Assembly: GCA_011032825.1 (NCBI GenBank)
Contig: JAADJZ010000022.1
Location: 1 to 64,000 of the forward strand
Source of the DNA: Massariosphaeria phaeospora
Lineage: Eukaryota > Ascomycota > Dothideomycetes > Pleosporales
DNA: 64,000 bases
Direction: 5' to 3'
The translations under genes and the position numbers were made by a program. This document shows, piece after piece, positions 23,501-36,441 of this stretch. The notes below the pieces were generated by a model. It was not told where the DNA came from, searched no databases, and saw only the letters and a list, made by a program, of their open reading frames with translations. How positions within the stretch are numbered: position 1 is the stretch's first letter; each line of letters opens with the position of its first letter.

Positions 23501-25574
23501 AATGTGATTGAAAACTCTCCTAATCGCCAGTGCCATATACACGCGTGGTTTGGAGGAGTCCAGAAAATTTTCTTCCTGCGTGATATTAAGCATAGTGGCA
23601 ATGGCGTCTTTCCAGTCTTCCCCATAATCCCCATTGTTCCAGTACACCGTCTGGTTTCGTTCATGCGGATGAGAGAAGTCGCAAAGCTTGCAAGAGAGAC
23701 TCATCCAGTGCCCATCATTGCCACTAACAGTGTTCAGGCACCCGGTCCCAGCACAAGCGAGTTTGGCGAATGCAGAGAGTAATTCACATTGCTCTTTTTC
23801 TGATTCTTCGAAGGTCTCGCTTATGTTCGAGTACTTTTCCCTACACTTGTTAGCATGCTTACATGGAACAGTATACACAGTCTTACGGGATAGTTCTGTG
23901 AAGATTGGACAGACCTAGTCCTGGCGTCTCTTCTGTGCTGTTGTTGATCAACATAATGAGTTGGTCATAGGTGACACGAGATGAGTCTTGGTTTGTCTTC
24001 GGTAAGGTTTTCCGCCGTTTGGGCGGTCTCTTTTCGCTGACATAATTCATATCCCGAAAGTTCCGTACAAGGAGGATAGACTGCTGTTGCAGTTGATCGT
24101 CTGAGAATAGTCGGGGTGCATCTGAGCAAAGCTCATCTCGTAGATCAGCTATCTCCCTAGGCCAGTCACTTGGCTGCGTCCATAAGCATATAGCAAGCTA
24201 AGCTCTTGTTAGTCTTGGAGCCCAAGGGGACAAACATAATAGAACCTCATACCTGCAGATCTTTGTGCATAGAGCCGATCCCTGCCGGGTTCTCGCATAT
24301 TCGCTCTATACTGGGCCCTAAAACGTCGCTGATAAGAGGTTTCAAATTTTGGCTACGTCGACTACCAGAATGATGGTTCTTATCTGACGGTTCGTCCAAA
24401 AATTGGCGTAGTCGGATGAGTACACAAGCCAACCGAATCTGACCAATCTGAGAAAATGGAGAAGTCGAACATGTTTGCATGAGTTCCGACAAACTTGAAA
24501 CCAATGTCAATGCGGCTTTCGAGGAAGACATGAAGGTTGTGCTCGTAGCCGTATCAGGAAAAGCTGTTGTTTCCAGTACTTGCAGGTAGGTATCCTCGAT
24601 AGACCCATACAGCGCAGTTCTCTGGGTATTTGACCACTGTCTGTAATTGTTCCACAACCTCCGACAACTGTCCAAAATCCACGGCAGATGATGGTCATAT
24701 AAAGAGATTGCAATTGCCCCTCTGTCGGCCGAGCTGAGGGAGTTGAGAATAGCTCGGAGAAGATGCAGGGCAGTGGAGATTGCCTGGATTGGCGAGTGGA
24801 ATGTTCTCTGCAGGTCTTGCGGAAGTGCAACAGATTGCTGACTGTCCGGCCAGAAGTCACTTATACTACTAGAGGCCGGCAAAATGACGACGAATGGTCT
24901 AGGGATCCGGGGCGCCTCCTCGTCGGGTTCTAAGCTGGTCATAATATCTGTACCGCGTCAGCGTTTTTCATCTTTGCAGAAGGAACTGACTTACCTTCGA
25001 CGCAAGCCTTGTATAGTTGCATAAGAGACATCGCTTGTCGCCACAAATCAGATGTCCGGAACATCACGCTAAGACATGCGCCGAGCAGATCTTGTACGCT
25101 CTCATAGATAGACAGCAGATCTGGCTGGTTCAACAGTCCCAAGAGTTTTGGAAACAACCAAGCGAAGAGAGGCGGATGAGGGCTGCCATCATCTCCCGCA
25201 TCCCTCAAATTTAACATCAAGTAAGCCTTGCGTTGAAAGATGAGTTTGAGAGCGGAGATGCTATCGATGCCCTGCTCTTTCTGCTGGTCAAGAGCGAAAG
25301 GGTCTTCCTGGGATAAGGCATCCAAACCAGCCTCTGCGATGACAGAGATGAGGGACATAAGTTGGACATCTTTCTCATCGGTGCTCGGATTGTGCAGGAA
25401 CTCTTTCAGTAGTTGCGCAAAAGTGACCTTGGAAGTAGCCTCTTGGTGTGCATTAGCATTAGCGGCGTTATGGACAATCTGAGCCGCAATCGTGGACGGT
25501 GGTGGGATTCCATTGCCATTGGTATGGGGTGGCGGAGCTAGCCGTTGCGTTGAGCCCCCGCCTTTGCGGGCCAT
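17501..25574 (-). CDS. uvsB: ATR/Mec1/UvsB-type PI3-kinase-related checkpoint kinase
   Basis: A serine/threonine kinase that senses RPA-coated single-stranded DNA and starts the DNA-damage and replication checkpoint in the nucleus. I join 11 exons: 25574-24995, 24947-24253, 24197-23887, 23840-23403, 23356-23204, 23155-23059, 23012-22530, 22485-22237, 22186-20368, 20317-19834, 19781-17501. Phases agree throughout and give about 2529 aa, normal for fungal ATR. The N-terminal two thirds are helical-repeat-like, followed by a FAT region. The kinase domain has GLGDRHGENVLL (catalytic D-R-H-x-x-N) and HVDFNCLFDKG (metal-binding DFN). The protein ends in a FATC tail LAAMYVGWCAFF. Possible extra short introns near 20.9 kb and 18.8 kb cannot be decided; the frame is open through both. 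It is divergent from COX16 with 356 bp between starts. Confidence 0.93.
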
Positions 25575-25930
25575 GGTGGAGTTGTTATGTCTGGGGCATG
25601 TTCGACGAGGGATTGCAGAAGAAGGGCTCCCTTAAAACACGCTGCACGGCGGGGTTCGGCAGGGTTTCTAGGCGACGGGAACTTGCCCAGCTCTTCCAAG
25701 ATTCGTGTTGATTAGGGAATGGGGCGCGGTATCGAGAGGTACAGCGTTGATTGGACACCCTCCTATGTTCGTCTGACGTGCTGGTTACCAAGCGGTCGAA
25801 ATGCGCGTCGGAAGCAGAACGCGATATCTTGTGACCTTGCCAAGCCACTAATTACAGCACCTGGGCAGTCTGGACGCCATCATCACCTACTCAAGCCTCT
25901 CCGACTGTCCTCGTCGTCGCCGCGGCCGCC
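25575..25930. promoter_or_regulatory. shared divergent promoter region of ATR and COX16
   Basis: Only 356 bp separate the two start codons, so both promoters must lie here. The COX16 side is pyrimidine-rich just before its ATG, as in many fungal leaders. No specific factor site is claimed. Confidence 0.5.
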
Positions 25931-26336
25931 ATGGCACCCTTCACCTCCAAGTCGTTCCGCGCAACGCTCCCGAACTCCCTCGCCGCCAAATACCGCCGCG
26001 CCCTCGCAAAGCACCCATTCGCGCTCTTCGGCCTGCCCTTCCTAACCACCATCGTCGCCGGATCGTTCCTCCTCACCCCGGCAACCGCACTCCGCTACGA
26101 GCGATACGACAGGAAGGTCCAGCAGATAACGCACGAGGAAGCCATGGGCCTGGGCCAGAACAGGCGGAAGGTCAACATGAAGGATGAATATTACGTCAGT
26201 TTGCTCCGAGGGTGGGGGATATGTGGCAGATGGGTGGCTAACAGTGCTACAGCGACTACAAGCGAAGGATCTAGAGAACTGGGAGCAACGGAGGGTCAAA
26301 CGGCTCCCGGGTGAAATCGATGGGGTGCTTGAGTGA
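25931..26336 (+). CDS. COX16: COX16, cytochrome c oxidase assembly protein
   Basis: A mitochondrial inner-membrane protein needed to assemble complex IV. Two exons, 25931-26194 and 26253-26336, give 115 aa (phase 0 join). The intron begins GTCAGT and ends CTACAG. A hydrophobic segment (about residues 30-50, FGLPFLTTIVAGSFLLT) is followed by the family signature TPATALRYERYDRKV. The second exon ends with WEQRRVKRLPGE, also typical of Cox16. The N-terminus is basic and Ser-rich, compatible with mitochondrial import. Length fits the family (about 110-140 aa). Confidence 0.92.
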
Positions 26337-26944
26337 AAGGATATATTGGAAAGCATTTGGGTACGGCGTTCTTCATGTATTGGTTGGTCGTGTATATAGG
26401 CGTTATAGTGCCGCATATTTGCTTTGGGGGAGCAAAACTCTCCCCTTGCCATTGGTGTAGTAAAAGCTATATGCAGAGAATATGCCAAAGTACTACAACA
26501 GTACAACTGACTTTGTACCGACTGTATGTCAAGAGTAAGGTCGCATCCATCAATTTCATGACTAAGGAAGATCACTGCATGTTGATATCATTTAACTTTT
26601 TATCCATTGATAGTGCTCGTAAATACTACTTTAACACAGTAAGACAAGATAACTGCTGTTGTCGTGTGTTCCATATGCATCGGAAGTATTAACCCCAGCC
26701 CATTATAACGCTCAGATAAACGTTGCCTGGTGTAACGCTCGAGTTGCCAAAGTCTGCAGAGTACATCAACGGTGAAACCGGATGAACACGGACAATAGGA
26801 ATCTAAAGGCCTTCAAGGAGGTATATGAATCGCAGCTGATGAGACATCAAGCCAAATAGTGTATTGACTCCCGCACATGCCCAGAATCCAGTAAAGAGAG
26901 AGGAAGAGGTCGTATGCACATGCTACGGTCGACAGCAGTTCGAG
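26337..26944. other. convergent intergenic region between COX16 and HMG-CoA synthase
   Basis: It holds the 3' ends of both genes. It is moderately AT-rich, with no gene seen and no poly(A) signal singled out. Confidence 0.5.
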
Positions 26945-28528
26945 CTACTGCGCGATCTCGTAGGATCGTCGGAACATGTCATCAACGCCGGTGAGATAGT
27001 ATGTACCAGAGAATAGATGTTCTGTGCTGCCAACTGGGGCATAGCTTTTCTTGAGGTGAGCTTTCTCGCGAAGGTTGCACATCTAGAATTGTCAGCCACG
27101 TGACCCAAGAACAATACTAGAATGTATGAAATAACTCACCTCATCATAAACTTCAGGTGCAACTACACGTCTGGAATCAAGACGGGCTTGAAGATTGAGT
27201 TTCGTCTGAATCTCTGCGATGCTGCCTTTTACCCTCAAGGAGAACATAGAGCTGGCAAGACCGCTACCGTAGCTAAACATGCCGATGCGCTTTCCATTAG
27301 CAGCCTGATCGTCGAGGCTGGCAAGAAGACCGGCGAAACTGCCGTAGACACTACCACAGTACATATTGCCACACTGGGTTGGCACGTTGATGCTGGGTTG
27401 TACACGGGCAGCAAATCGCTTCTTTGATAGAGCCATGAAGGTTTTCTCTACAGTCTTGTCGGTGACGGACGTATCATAGTCGAGATTCTTCAGTTCAGGA
27501 CCGACCTCGGAGAAGATTGGGTTGCTAGGGTTCGTGAGGTAATCGTTGTAGAGCAGACGCGCGTACGATTTAGCCACGAGCTTGCATGTGGGGGCATGGA
27601 AGCACATGTAGTCGAACCGGTCTAGAGGAGTATCCTGTTCCTGAGCATGGCCGTTGGCTCCATTTGATCCATTCAATTGAGCTTTCAGAGTCTCCTCACG
27701 GTTGTTGTATGCCTTGTAGCAGGCGTCCACAGCCTCAGTATAGCACCGGATTGAGAAGTGTCCGTCCACAATGGGATACTCGCTGGTCAAATCTGGCTTG
27801 TAGAAGTCGTACGCATGCTTGATGTAGGAGCCGCGTAGACCTGGTTCCACAACGAGAGGAGCGTCGGGGCCAATAAGCATAGCCACACAACCCGCTCCAC
27901 CAGTCGGGCGCGCGTTACCCTGCTTATACAGCGCAATATCGCCGGTGACGACGATTGCCTCGCGGCCATCCCATGCGGAAGACTCCATCCAATTGAGTGT
28001 GTTGAAAAGGGCGTTGGTTCCACCGTAGCACGCATTTACGGTATCCACACCCTCGACGTTGAAATTGCCCGATTCCTCAAACAACTGCATCAAGACAGAC
28101 TTGACCGATTTGGATTTGTCGAGTAGGGTCTCGGTGCCCACTTCTAGGCGGCCAATGTTCTTGGGGTCGATGCTGTACTTCTTGAGGAGGGAGGAGAGGG
28201 TGGTAAGGGCGAGCGAGTAGATGTCTGGATGGCGAACGAGTCAGTACGGGTGTGCAACGGCATAGAGTATGAGGATGAGGGACGGCGGCTCACCCTCGCG
28301 GTCGTCGCAGAAGGACATCTTCGTCTGGCCGAGGCCAATGGTGTATTTTCCCTGGGAGACGCCATCGAACTTCTCGAGTTCGGCCTGGTCGACGCACTGG
28401 AGAAAAAATGTCAGTGGTGGTCCCGGGGGTCAAATGTGCAGCGTCTAGAAGACCCACGCAATACTTGCCTGGTTAGGGAAATAAAGCTCGATCGCCTTGA
28501 TACCGATGTTGGAGGGACGAGCAGCCAT
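26945..28528 (-). CDS. ERG13: hydroxymethylglutaryl-CoA synthase
   Basis: It condenses acetyl-CoA with acetoacetyl-CoA to HMG-CoA, the step before HMG-CoA reductase in the mevalonate and ergosterol pathway. Four exons (28528-28469, 28396-28294, 28224-27140, 27082-26945) give 461 aa, a normal length. The start [20 protein letters not shown] matches the family N-terminus. The catalytic Cys is in [13 protein letters not shown], and the active-site His is in [13 protein letters not shown]. The [13 protein letters not shown] motif near the end is also typical. Intron 1 has a GC donor (CAG then GCAAGT) and a normal AG acceptor; the other introns are GT-AG. It is convergent with COX16 and cytosolic by family knowledge. 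Confidence 0.96.
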
Positions 28529-31219
28529 GATTGTGGTGGTGTGGGGAGAGAAGAGGAAGCGGAAGCGGAGGGCGAACTGGCGGGGGGGTGTCGTTCTACA
28601 CCGCTGGTTAAGTAGCAAGAAGTCGACAAAGGCAAATTGCGGCCTGGGTAGTTAGCGGCGATCCCTCCGTGGCAGCGACGAGTTCTTCGTTGTTATTTTA
28701 GGTCCAGTGGCCTCGTCAGGAATCGGTCGTCTTAACTCTTTTTGTGCCGTGGGTTGGGGTGGTTCCTCAATACGCCAAAATTTCCGGTTCGGTTACCAGG
28801 CGGGACACGTCCTCTTATACCATACTCCTACCATCACCCTCTGCCCACCAGCTTCGGGCCTAGTCGTGCACACGTAGGAGGCGGGGCGGTGGAGGAGGAG
28901 CATGCAGGCTTTACCGCGTTGGACTGCTGTCTGGACGGATACGATGCCCTCCGCCGGTGGTGCACGTCAATCCTCTCACCATCCGCAATCGGAATAATAC
29001 CACGCAAGATAACCGCCGCTCACCACGACGGGCCTATCGCAGCGCTGCCCGTCGTCTGCAGGGAGTCGTCGCCAGTCCACGTCTGGCTAGCGCCAGGCAC
29101 GAGTGAATGGGCGAATGTCGGCCATTGCCACACACCCACCAGGCCCAAACGCTCAACAGTGGCAGAGACACGACAAGTTTGCTGGCCTCCTCAATCACAG
29201 ACCGGGTCTCAATGTGCGAACGAGTGGGTTTGGCCGCGGGGTCGGTGGATTCCCAATCAGGGTGCGAACCGCCCCCCGAAGGAAGCTCTACACGGGGTCA
29301 ACGGTATGCATGTCTGTCTGGCACTCTCAACGACTACCTACACAAGCCCGGTATATCTCCACTACGACAGCCTTTTCATGGCCCTCCGCTCTCTGCTCAA
29401 CTGGTCTAGTTAGTTGCCTCTTTCTGCTGCGGCCCGTCGGCGTTTTCCGTAACAAGCACCTTCACACCTCTTACCGTTCTGAGACGAGCCCATTACTGTG
29501 TAACCATCTTTGCAGCTAATCGAAGTCCGAGACGCGCGCTTAATCTTTCATTTTTTATTTTCTACATATCTATTCACATGGGCGCTGCTGAGGGACCTCG
29601 TCGAGACAACCAGCCCTCTTTATACTTGTATGCATGGCATATGGACGGTCCTGCGGAGTACTGGCTAGCGCGACCAGGCCCAGGAATCCAGACTTATATC
29701 GTTGAGTGAACTTCGCAGGCCTTGCACCCGGGGCGACCCCACTAGGATAGCCTGCAGCGAAAGTTACAGAAGTGCTAGGCATACAGAAGACGATGCTCCG
29801 GACTATTGCTTCCACCAGGCCGGGTGGTCCGATGACTCTTATGGGTACTACGTATGGGAGTGGCAGCTCGGTATTGTACCCCTCAACCGATTCTACAGCA
29901 ACCCCAGTGGCAGTCACCTCGTAGCATAGAAGCCTGAGAGGCGTGAGCGGCTATGACATTGCGACGCGAGATTGGTGAAGCCAGCGATATGTAGCAGACT
30001 GCGCTGCCAGTATACGATGTTACAGTTCCCCTTCGAGATTGCCCAGAGCCACAGTCAAGTGACGCAGCGTACTAACTGAGGCAGCGTACTATCAAAACGG
30101 TACCAGCACCGCTTTTGCAATGAATGCTACCTGTCAAGCCTCGGCTGCCTTGGAGCTTTGGCAATCTTCCAGAGACGTCAAGCCGACAGCCCATCCGATG
30201 GTGTAGCCTCCCCGTGTGCTCTTTAATCTGTAAAGTGAACTGAAGGTTCGAGGCGCGACGAAGTCCGTTAGCCTGGAGACGCAATCTATATTCCAAGATC
30301 AGATATACTGGGGGCAAGCGGACACAGCATGCGCAGGGCAGAAGATGGCGGATAGTGCCACACCTACAAGAGTCTGTAGAGGTTGAGCACAGAGTTTCAT
30401 CGTCTCGCGTGTCCGACCACCGGTGGTGTTGGCGTCAACGGAAACCAAGCTTGCTAAGGGCTTGAGGCTCCAGGCTCGGCCGGAGAGGGCAGATGTCACT
30501 GCCCAGCGCCCCGAGGAAGCATGCAGGTGCAGACTGCAGATGCAACATCGGCGAAGAATCCGACTGAGCACAGAGAGAAGAGAGTATCTGATATTAATGG
30601 CGGGGAACGCCCTCTTCCGCAGCACAGCACCTGGCTAAATTCCAGATGCACGCTTGCTCTCGCCAATCGAGGACGTGAAGGTTGACAGCGGACTGACGGA
30701 TGACAAGCTCGCAAGGCCCACCAGCAGCGCCACGGCGGAACCCTTCTGTGCACAGGAGGCACTGCAACCCGGCGCACACGTTGTCGAGCACCCATCTAGT
30801 CTCGTTGTTGTTGTCGTGGTCGTGGTCGTGGTTGTTGTTGCGAATCAAGCCCGTGAAGACGCTGAAACGGCAGCAGTATTGGACTATGCGACCCCGGTCT
30901 AGCGGCCGGCTGCAGAGTGCCAGTGCCCAGTGCCCAGTGCCCACTGGCCTCGACCCGCCGCTGTAGGCTGCCCGCCCCGGTCTGAGGTGTGAGCCTGTGA
31001 GGAGACGGGGCCTGGCTGCCGTCTCTCGACCGCCGACCTCCAACCTCACCACCACGACCACGCCCCGCTCCACGCCGCCCACGACCGCCAGCATCGCCTG
31101 CCCATTGCGCTCGCCCGCGCTCCGTCCATCGCCATCTCCACGCGCCGCTGTGACGCTGCTGGGAGGCCAGCCAGGGGAGACGCCGCCGGCTCCGGGCTGT
31201 TCAGCGAACGCCCGACGCC
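28529..31219. other. 2.7 kb intergenic region, no convincing gene
   Basis: Overlapping open frames occur on both strands (for example plus 28742-29413, minus 29570-29917), but none has a recognised domain, and the minus one lacks an ATG. A (GTT/GTC)n microsatellite lies at 30803-30840. The region carries the HMG-CoA synthase promoter at its left end and the leader of the membrane-protein gene at its right end, where sequence is CCG/ACC-rich. Confidence 0.5.
30803..30840 (+). repeat. GTT/GTC trinucleotide microsatellite
   Basis: An imperfect run of GTT, GTC and GTG units of about 38 bp in the intergenic region. It is not in any gene model. Confidence 0.8.
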
Positions 31220-33545
31220 ATGGATCGACGCAGCAGCGAGGACGGCCACCACACGCCGCGGCACAACACCAATCCCAATGTTTTCGACGACGAGTATGCG
31301 CTGGACGGGGGCGAAGACGACTTCATGCCGGCCGTGTCGGACGGCTTCCGGCCCACGACGAGCGCGCAGGAGGGCGGGGACAGCGACCGGCAGGACCACG
31401 ATCGGAACGAGCCGCAACCCCCGCCATTGACGGCAACGAAGTCGGCAGAGACTGATCTGCGACGGGTAGCCACGCGCAACAGCACCACCAAGGGGCCGTG
31501 TGCGCGAGAATCAACCTCCCCCGATGGCCAGCCGCCCGCCGGCCCTGATATCCGAGGGCCAAGCTCGCAGGCGACGGGCTCGCCACGTCGAGCATCAGGC
31601 AGTTCCACCGCCTCGTTCGCAACCATGGCCCGGCCAGAGAGCCTGGTGGGCGCCGCACCGAGCCATCCTTATGGCATGTATCCGCAAAACACAGTGGCAC
31701 GCCCGTCTAGTGTAGCCACTTCGTCAACGCAACCGCAACCACACCGCTCGCTCTCACTGCAACGCCCAACACATCCGTATGCCATGTACTCACAAACCGT
31801 GGTCGAGGACGAACCACCACTGGAGACGGTGCCTACAGTGCCCACGGTACAGACCGCTGCCCCCGCTGGGTATCCTAGTATTGATGCAGGGTTCCACAGA
31901 CGGATAGGACCGGACGGTGAGGAGCAGGATATCATCGGGCCAGACGGGCATACTGAACAACTCCCTCCATACTCCAGGTTCCCGGAAGAAGGCCCTACAA
32001 AGGCGGCACTGGCGGCCGAGGCGAGCGCGACGCCTGTCGAGTCTGTACCCTCGCCGCTGGCCTCTTCCAATGACGATCTCCCATCGCCTCTTTCCCCCTT
32101 ATCCGCCCATCTACCCCCCTCGCGACCCGAAACCCAGAGCAGGGACATCACTCTCGCGGAGCCCGCAGCAGCGCCAGCAGCACCAGCACCAGCAACACCA
32201 ACTCCAGCTCCAACACTCTCACCATCCCCCGCCACTGCTTCACTAGCAGAGCAAGGCGTGTCAGAAAAAGAGGAGCATGCAAGCAGCGGAAAAAGATGGT
32301 ACCGAGAGAAGGTCTGGGGAAAGCTCTCTAGGGGACTTCTTGTGTTCTTGATCGTCGTGGCTCTACTATTGGGTGTTGTCCTTGGTGCTGCCATTGGAGC
32401 TAGAGTTGCGAGGAACAAAGGTAAACGGTTCGGCTCGGAGCATAGTAGCGACGGTGCTGGCGACGACCCGTGAGTACTGGCCTCCAAGTGAGGAAAGCCA
32501 TGGGCTGACAGTTTGCAGTGCAGCCCAAGTAACGGGGCCGAGCTCTTTATTCGACGCTACACCTATTCCGACACCAACGGCGCTTGCTAACTTACCAGCC
32601 GGCAACTTCTCACTTCCCTTGGGTATCGCTCAGGAAAGCAGTCCCGGCTGCTTGAGACAACCCAATCAGCTATCCGCTTGGTCATGCAAAATGACCTTCG
32701 CGCCACTCAAGCTCACTATCAACAACACTCTGTTATCGCGCCCGGATCAGGCTCAGTCCATTCGTCCTATGGCGTCCATGGAAGCGTTCACCAAGCCCGA
32801 TGGAGGCATACAATATGGACTGCAACCACCACAGCTTGTTGTGCAACCTATGCAGCTCGTTCTTGATCTCGATTACAAGGCCTACGGACCTGCGTGGCAT
32901 TTCTCGGCACGTTATGACAAGATTGTCATATTGAAGCCCGATGAATTTGTTGCTGGTGCGTCACTCAAAAAGCGGGATGACGACAAGCCCTCATTCCGCC
33001 ACCGCTTCCAAGTAATGCCAGGAGACTCACCCTGGTATTGCTTCTGGAATGAGACTTATATTGAAGGCTACATATACGTCGAGGACAACTCAACAGCTGC
33101 ATCCTTGACGAGTTTTCCAACAGCATGGCCATCGATGCCCTTTGATACGACGATTCCTGTGGAAACTGCAATGCCATTAACAGCAGCTACAGATGCGACA
33201 GTAGCAAGCTCGGCGCAGTCCACACCCCCTCCCTCTCCTGTCGAGAGACGTGGCGACTCAGACTACCCGCGTCTCCCACCGTATCCTAGAATTGTCAAGA
33301 TCGAAGAGCGACGGATCCCAGGATCACCACAAGCGTTCTGTCAGAAAATGCTCTTGCTCGACAACGGCCAACTGACTGAGTCGCAGAGTGCGAGTGGCGA
33401 TCCGATCAAGGTTTTCCTACAGGAAGAAGATCCGACCCTGGACGAATTCTTCGCGGGCGATGCTCCAGGTCGTCGGAAACGACGGGCGCTTCAGGAGCGA
33501 GGCGACCCTTCGGATGCGTGTCACTGCCAGTGGATGTTTCAGTAA
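31220..33545 (+). CDS. single-pass membrane protein with Pro-rich N-terminal tail (DUF7820-like)
   Basis: Two exons, 31220-32469 and 32519-33545 (intron GTGAGT...TTGCAG, phase 2), give 758 aa. The first roughly 385 residues are disordered: Ser/Pro/Ala-rich, with repeated HPYGMYPQ and HPYAMYSQ motifs and a PPxY motif (QLPPYSRF) of the kind bound by WW domains of Rsp5-type ubiquitin ligases. One membrane span follows at about residues 388-412 (GLLVFLIVVALLLGVVLGAA), then basic residues. The C-terminal half, probably outside, has several Cys and Trp (SAWSCKM, SPWYCFWNETY, CHCQW) and N-glycosylation-type NxS/T sites. The layout resembles fungal proteins annotated with DUF7820; I recall the family only loosely. 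Function unknown; a cell-surface role is inference. Confidence 0.75.
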
Positions 33546-34963
33546 AAAATCTCGGTTTCTGTTGTACTCGTTTTGACGTGGCGCCATTGCATTTCTGCTG
33601 CATTTTCTGGAATCGGTTTTATCCCACGGATGGGCTTGTAAGTATTAGGTGGGCACAACCTCGGTTTGGTGTTCAGGGCGTTCTTCTATCTTCTGTTGTC
33701 TTTCATGACTGTCATCGTTCTTCTCCTTGGCAAGGGCGCTTTGTCGCATAGCGCGCCCCATTCTCTTTGCAAATCTCGTATCGTAGCGTCTTCGAACGCA
33801 AGCTCTTTTCTCTCGTACCTGTCAGCGCATATATCTGCAACGCAGCGCATGTAGTTTCTTGATTTTTGGAGTAATTGATCGCGTCACGTCTTTGGGCTTC
33901 CTCAATGCCGAGCGTAGGATTGGGATCGGATAGGTTTAGGATACTAGGGTAGGTAGTCACATGGATCACGATATTCGCTCGTGACGTTCATGTTACTGCA
34001 ATGCTTTTCTTGTGGGTTGCGTGTGTATACGTGTGCTTCGAGTAGCATATATCTATAGGAAGGTGCTCGGGCCTGTTGGTAAGTCTTCATCTCTACCAGC
34101 GGGTATGGCCAAAAGCTGACCTGCTACCACAGCGGAGGGCTACGATGGCATTGGCATTGCCATGTACATTCACATCATCAACACCAGTACCAGCGATCAC
34201 ACCAAAAGCTTTCTTCTTCAACTGCCCAGCAAAGCCAGGCATGTCAACGAAAAAAAAGCCCGAAGGCAAAAAAGTGGTTTTGAAAAATTCCCAGAGTCAC
34301 CGAAGTGAACAAAGGAGCAGCCCCTGTCGGGTAGGCCAGCAAAGAATGTTTGCTATTAAGGACTCGGACCGAAGTCGTGATTGTCCGCGACAGAAGAGAG
34401 TTGGGCAAGGCGCTATTTTACTGTCTTTCTGCCCCCAGATGCATCCTAGCCCCGCCGACCTTTCGTTCCTAGACCTCCCCTCTTTCGTTTCCTCACCACA
34501 CCAAGTCCAGGCCCCGTAGCCTTCGATGCCCACTCACCAACCGGCCTTGCACCACCCATACTGGTCAACTCTTTGCAACTTCAGACAGGTCGTTCATCAG
34601 GGTGTAAGCATCCCTGGCAACTGAGACTTGCGCAGACTGCATGCGGCAATCAGAGGTCCAACCTCGGATCATCGCTCGAATCACCTTTTCCCGGAAGTGC
34701 GAAGGACATGAAAGCGCGCCGGAACAGGGCTTTGGACCCTTGCGGGTCCGCCGCCTATCCCCATCTGAAGAGCCGGAGCGAGTGCAGCGTGCGTGCTTGT
34801 TGGGGACTATCTGTGTTGAACAGTATGTCCCGGGTCTGTCTCCTGAAGTCCGAAGACCGGAAGTCGACCCGCCGTGAACTGGCCCTGAAGAGGAGGAGAG
34901 AAGAGAAGGAACAAGTGTCGGATGATGTCAAAGAAGGAAGAAGAGTGATGTCGAGATCAGGTT

Positions 34964-34996
34964 GTCGAAAGTCGGAAGTCGAAAGTCGGAAGTCGA
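34964..34996 (+). repeat. 7 bp tandem repeat (GTCGAAA/GTCGGAA)
   Basis: About 4.7 units alternate strictly between GTCGAAA and GTCGGAA, intergenic. Confidence 0.85.
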
Positions 34997-36441
34997 GTGT
35001 TGAAGGTTGGTTCGGGTTGTCGAGTGTGTCGAGGGGAAGAAGAAAAAAGAGAAAAGTTGGGGGGCGGGCGGGTCTTTATACCCATGGGCGGCGGGCGGCC
35101 ACGGAGCGGAAGAATCTGCGCCGCCGAAACTTCTGCCTGTTTCTGTTGACGTCAGAGGGCCCCGTGGAAGGCCGCCGAAGGCAGGAAACGCGCGCTTTCT
35201 ACCTTCACCTACGATATCTCGCGGGTGCACGGACCACGTGAGGAAACTTTGGGAGAAATATATCGGTTAGGTAAGCCGAGGCAGGCGCTGCTATTGGCTG
35301 GGGGGCCATCGACGTGACGGCTAGAGCGCTTTGGGAGTAGTCGGCGTGTGGTTCCAAGGTGGTGGGCCCCCTCGCAGTCACTCCGGCTCGGAGGCGCAGG
35401 GGGCCGGTACAGCAGCTTGAGTCTATTCCCAAAGCGGATTCTGAGGACTTCCCAGAGAGCACGTGGTCGGCTATCAGCCCTGGGGGCAGCTTGGGTGGTG
35501 GGTCTCAGGCAGGCGGCCGCTAAAGGGCGAGTGGCAGTGGCTTGAAGAGGTGCCGATGAGCAGACTGGTCGTTGTGCTAGAGCTGGTTGAACGGAGGGGA
35601 TGGATAGCCCTGGGGTGGTGCTTGCTTGCTTGGAGCTGTCCAGCGTCCAGCGGCCGGAGGCCTTTGACACGACTGGCCTCTGCCGCTGCTGCGGGCTCGC
35701 TGTTTCGACGGGCACACGCCCCGCCGTGTGAGGGGAGGGGGAACCTTTCAGACCGAGCCGAACGTAAGGACATGAGCAAATGGCTTGACGGGAAGCATCG
35801 TCGACATTCAAAGCAACTAGCTACATATCTAGCCTATCTACGACCTAGGCGGATACAAACTACGTTCGCAACCAACTGGACTCCCCCGATAAACCTGCAA
35901 AACTGTCCAACGGGAGACGCCCGGAGCTGCCAAACTCACCCCCCGGCGTGTCAATGGCCATCTCTCGCTGGCTCGTCTAGCCTGCCGTTGTCTGACGTTA
36001 GGAGCCTCCGTTATACGCGCTCAAAGCGTTTACCAGTCGAGGACTTTCACTTGGGCGTGTGCGATCGATGAAGCCATTGCACGAGTTTCCAACTCACCTC
36101 CCGCCAGGAGACCATCCCCAAGACCTACCTACCTACAACCGTCTCTACAACGCGAAGCCCCAGCTTCCCCTCCTTGCAGTCGTGCAGACAGGCATCAGAG
36201 CTCATGGCTACTTACTCGCCTCACCTGCGTTTGGCGCTGCTCCGATGGCTGGCGTGATGGCAATTATCGAACCGGATCGGACCGAACCGAACTGAACTGG
36301 CAGAAACTTGCTGTAGCTAGCCAGCCAGCTAGCATCCTCGCCTGGCAGAACTTTGTTAGTAGTTAAGAGAGACTTGAGGTATTGCTCTTGATGGTTTGAT
36401 ATTGCACAGTTGCTATCAATCAATTAAGTGGGGCTCAAGAT

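Noticed and set aside
28742..29917. Plus frame 28742-29413 and minus frame 29570-29917
   Set aside because: No domain; the minus frame has no ATG before its upstream stop. Kept only as unannotated intergenic sequence.
31669..32487. 272-codon frame antisense to the membrane-protein gene
   Set aside because: It is the complement of Pro/Ala/Ser-rich codons; low-complexity coding sequence routinely leaves such frames open.
34573..35241. 222-codon plus-strand open frame
   Set aside because: Arg/Ser/Lys-rich with no domain, includes a simple tandem repeat and overlaps an equally long antisense frame; no splice or start context.
35209..36071. Overlapping 200-codon frames on both strands
   Set aside because: They mirror each other in GC-rich sequence and neither resembles a known family.
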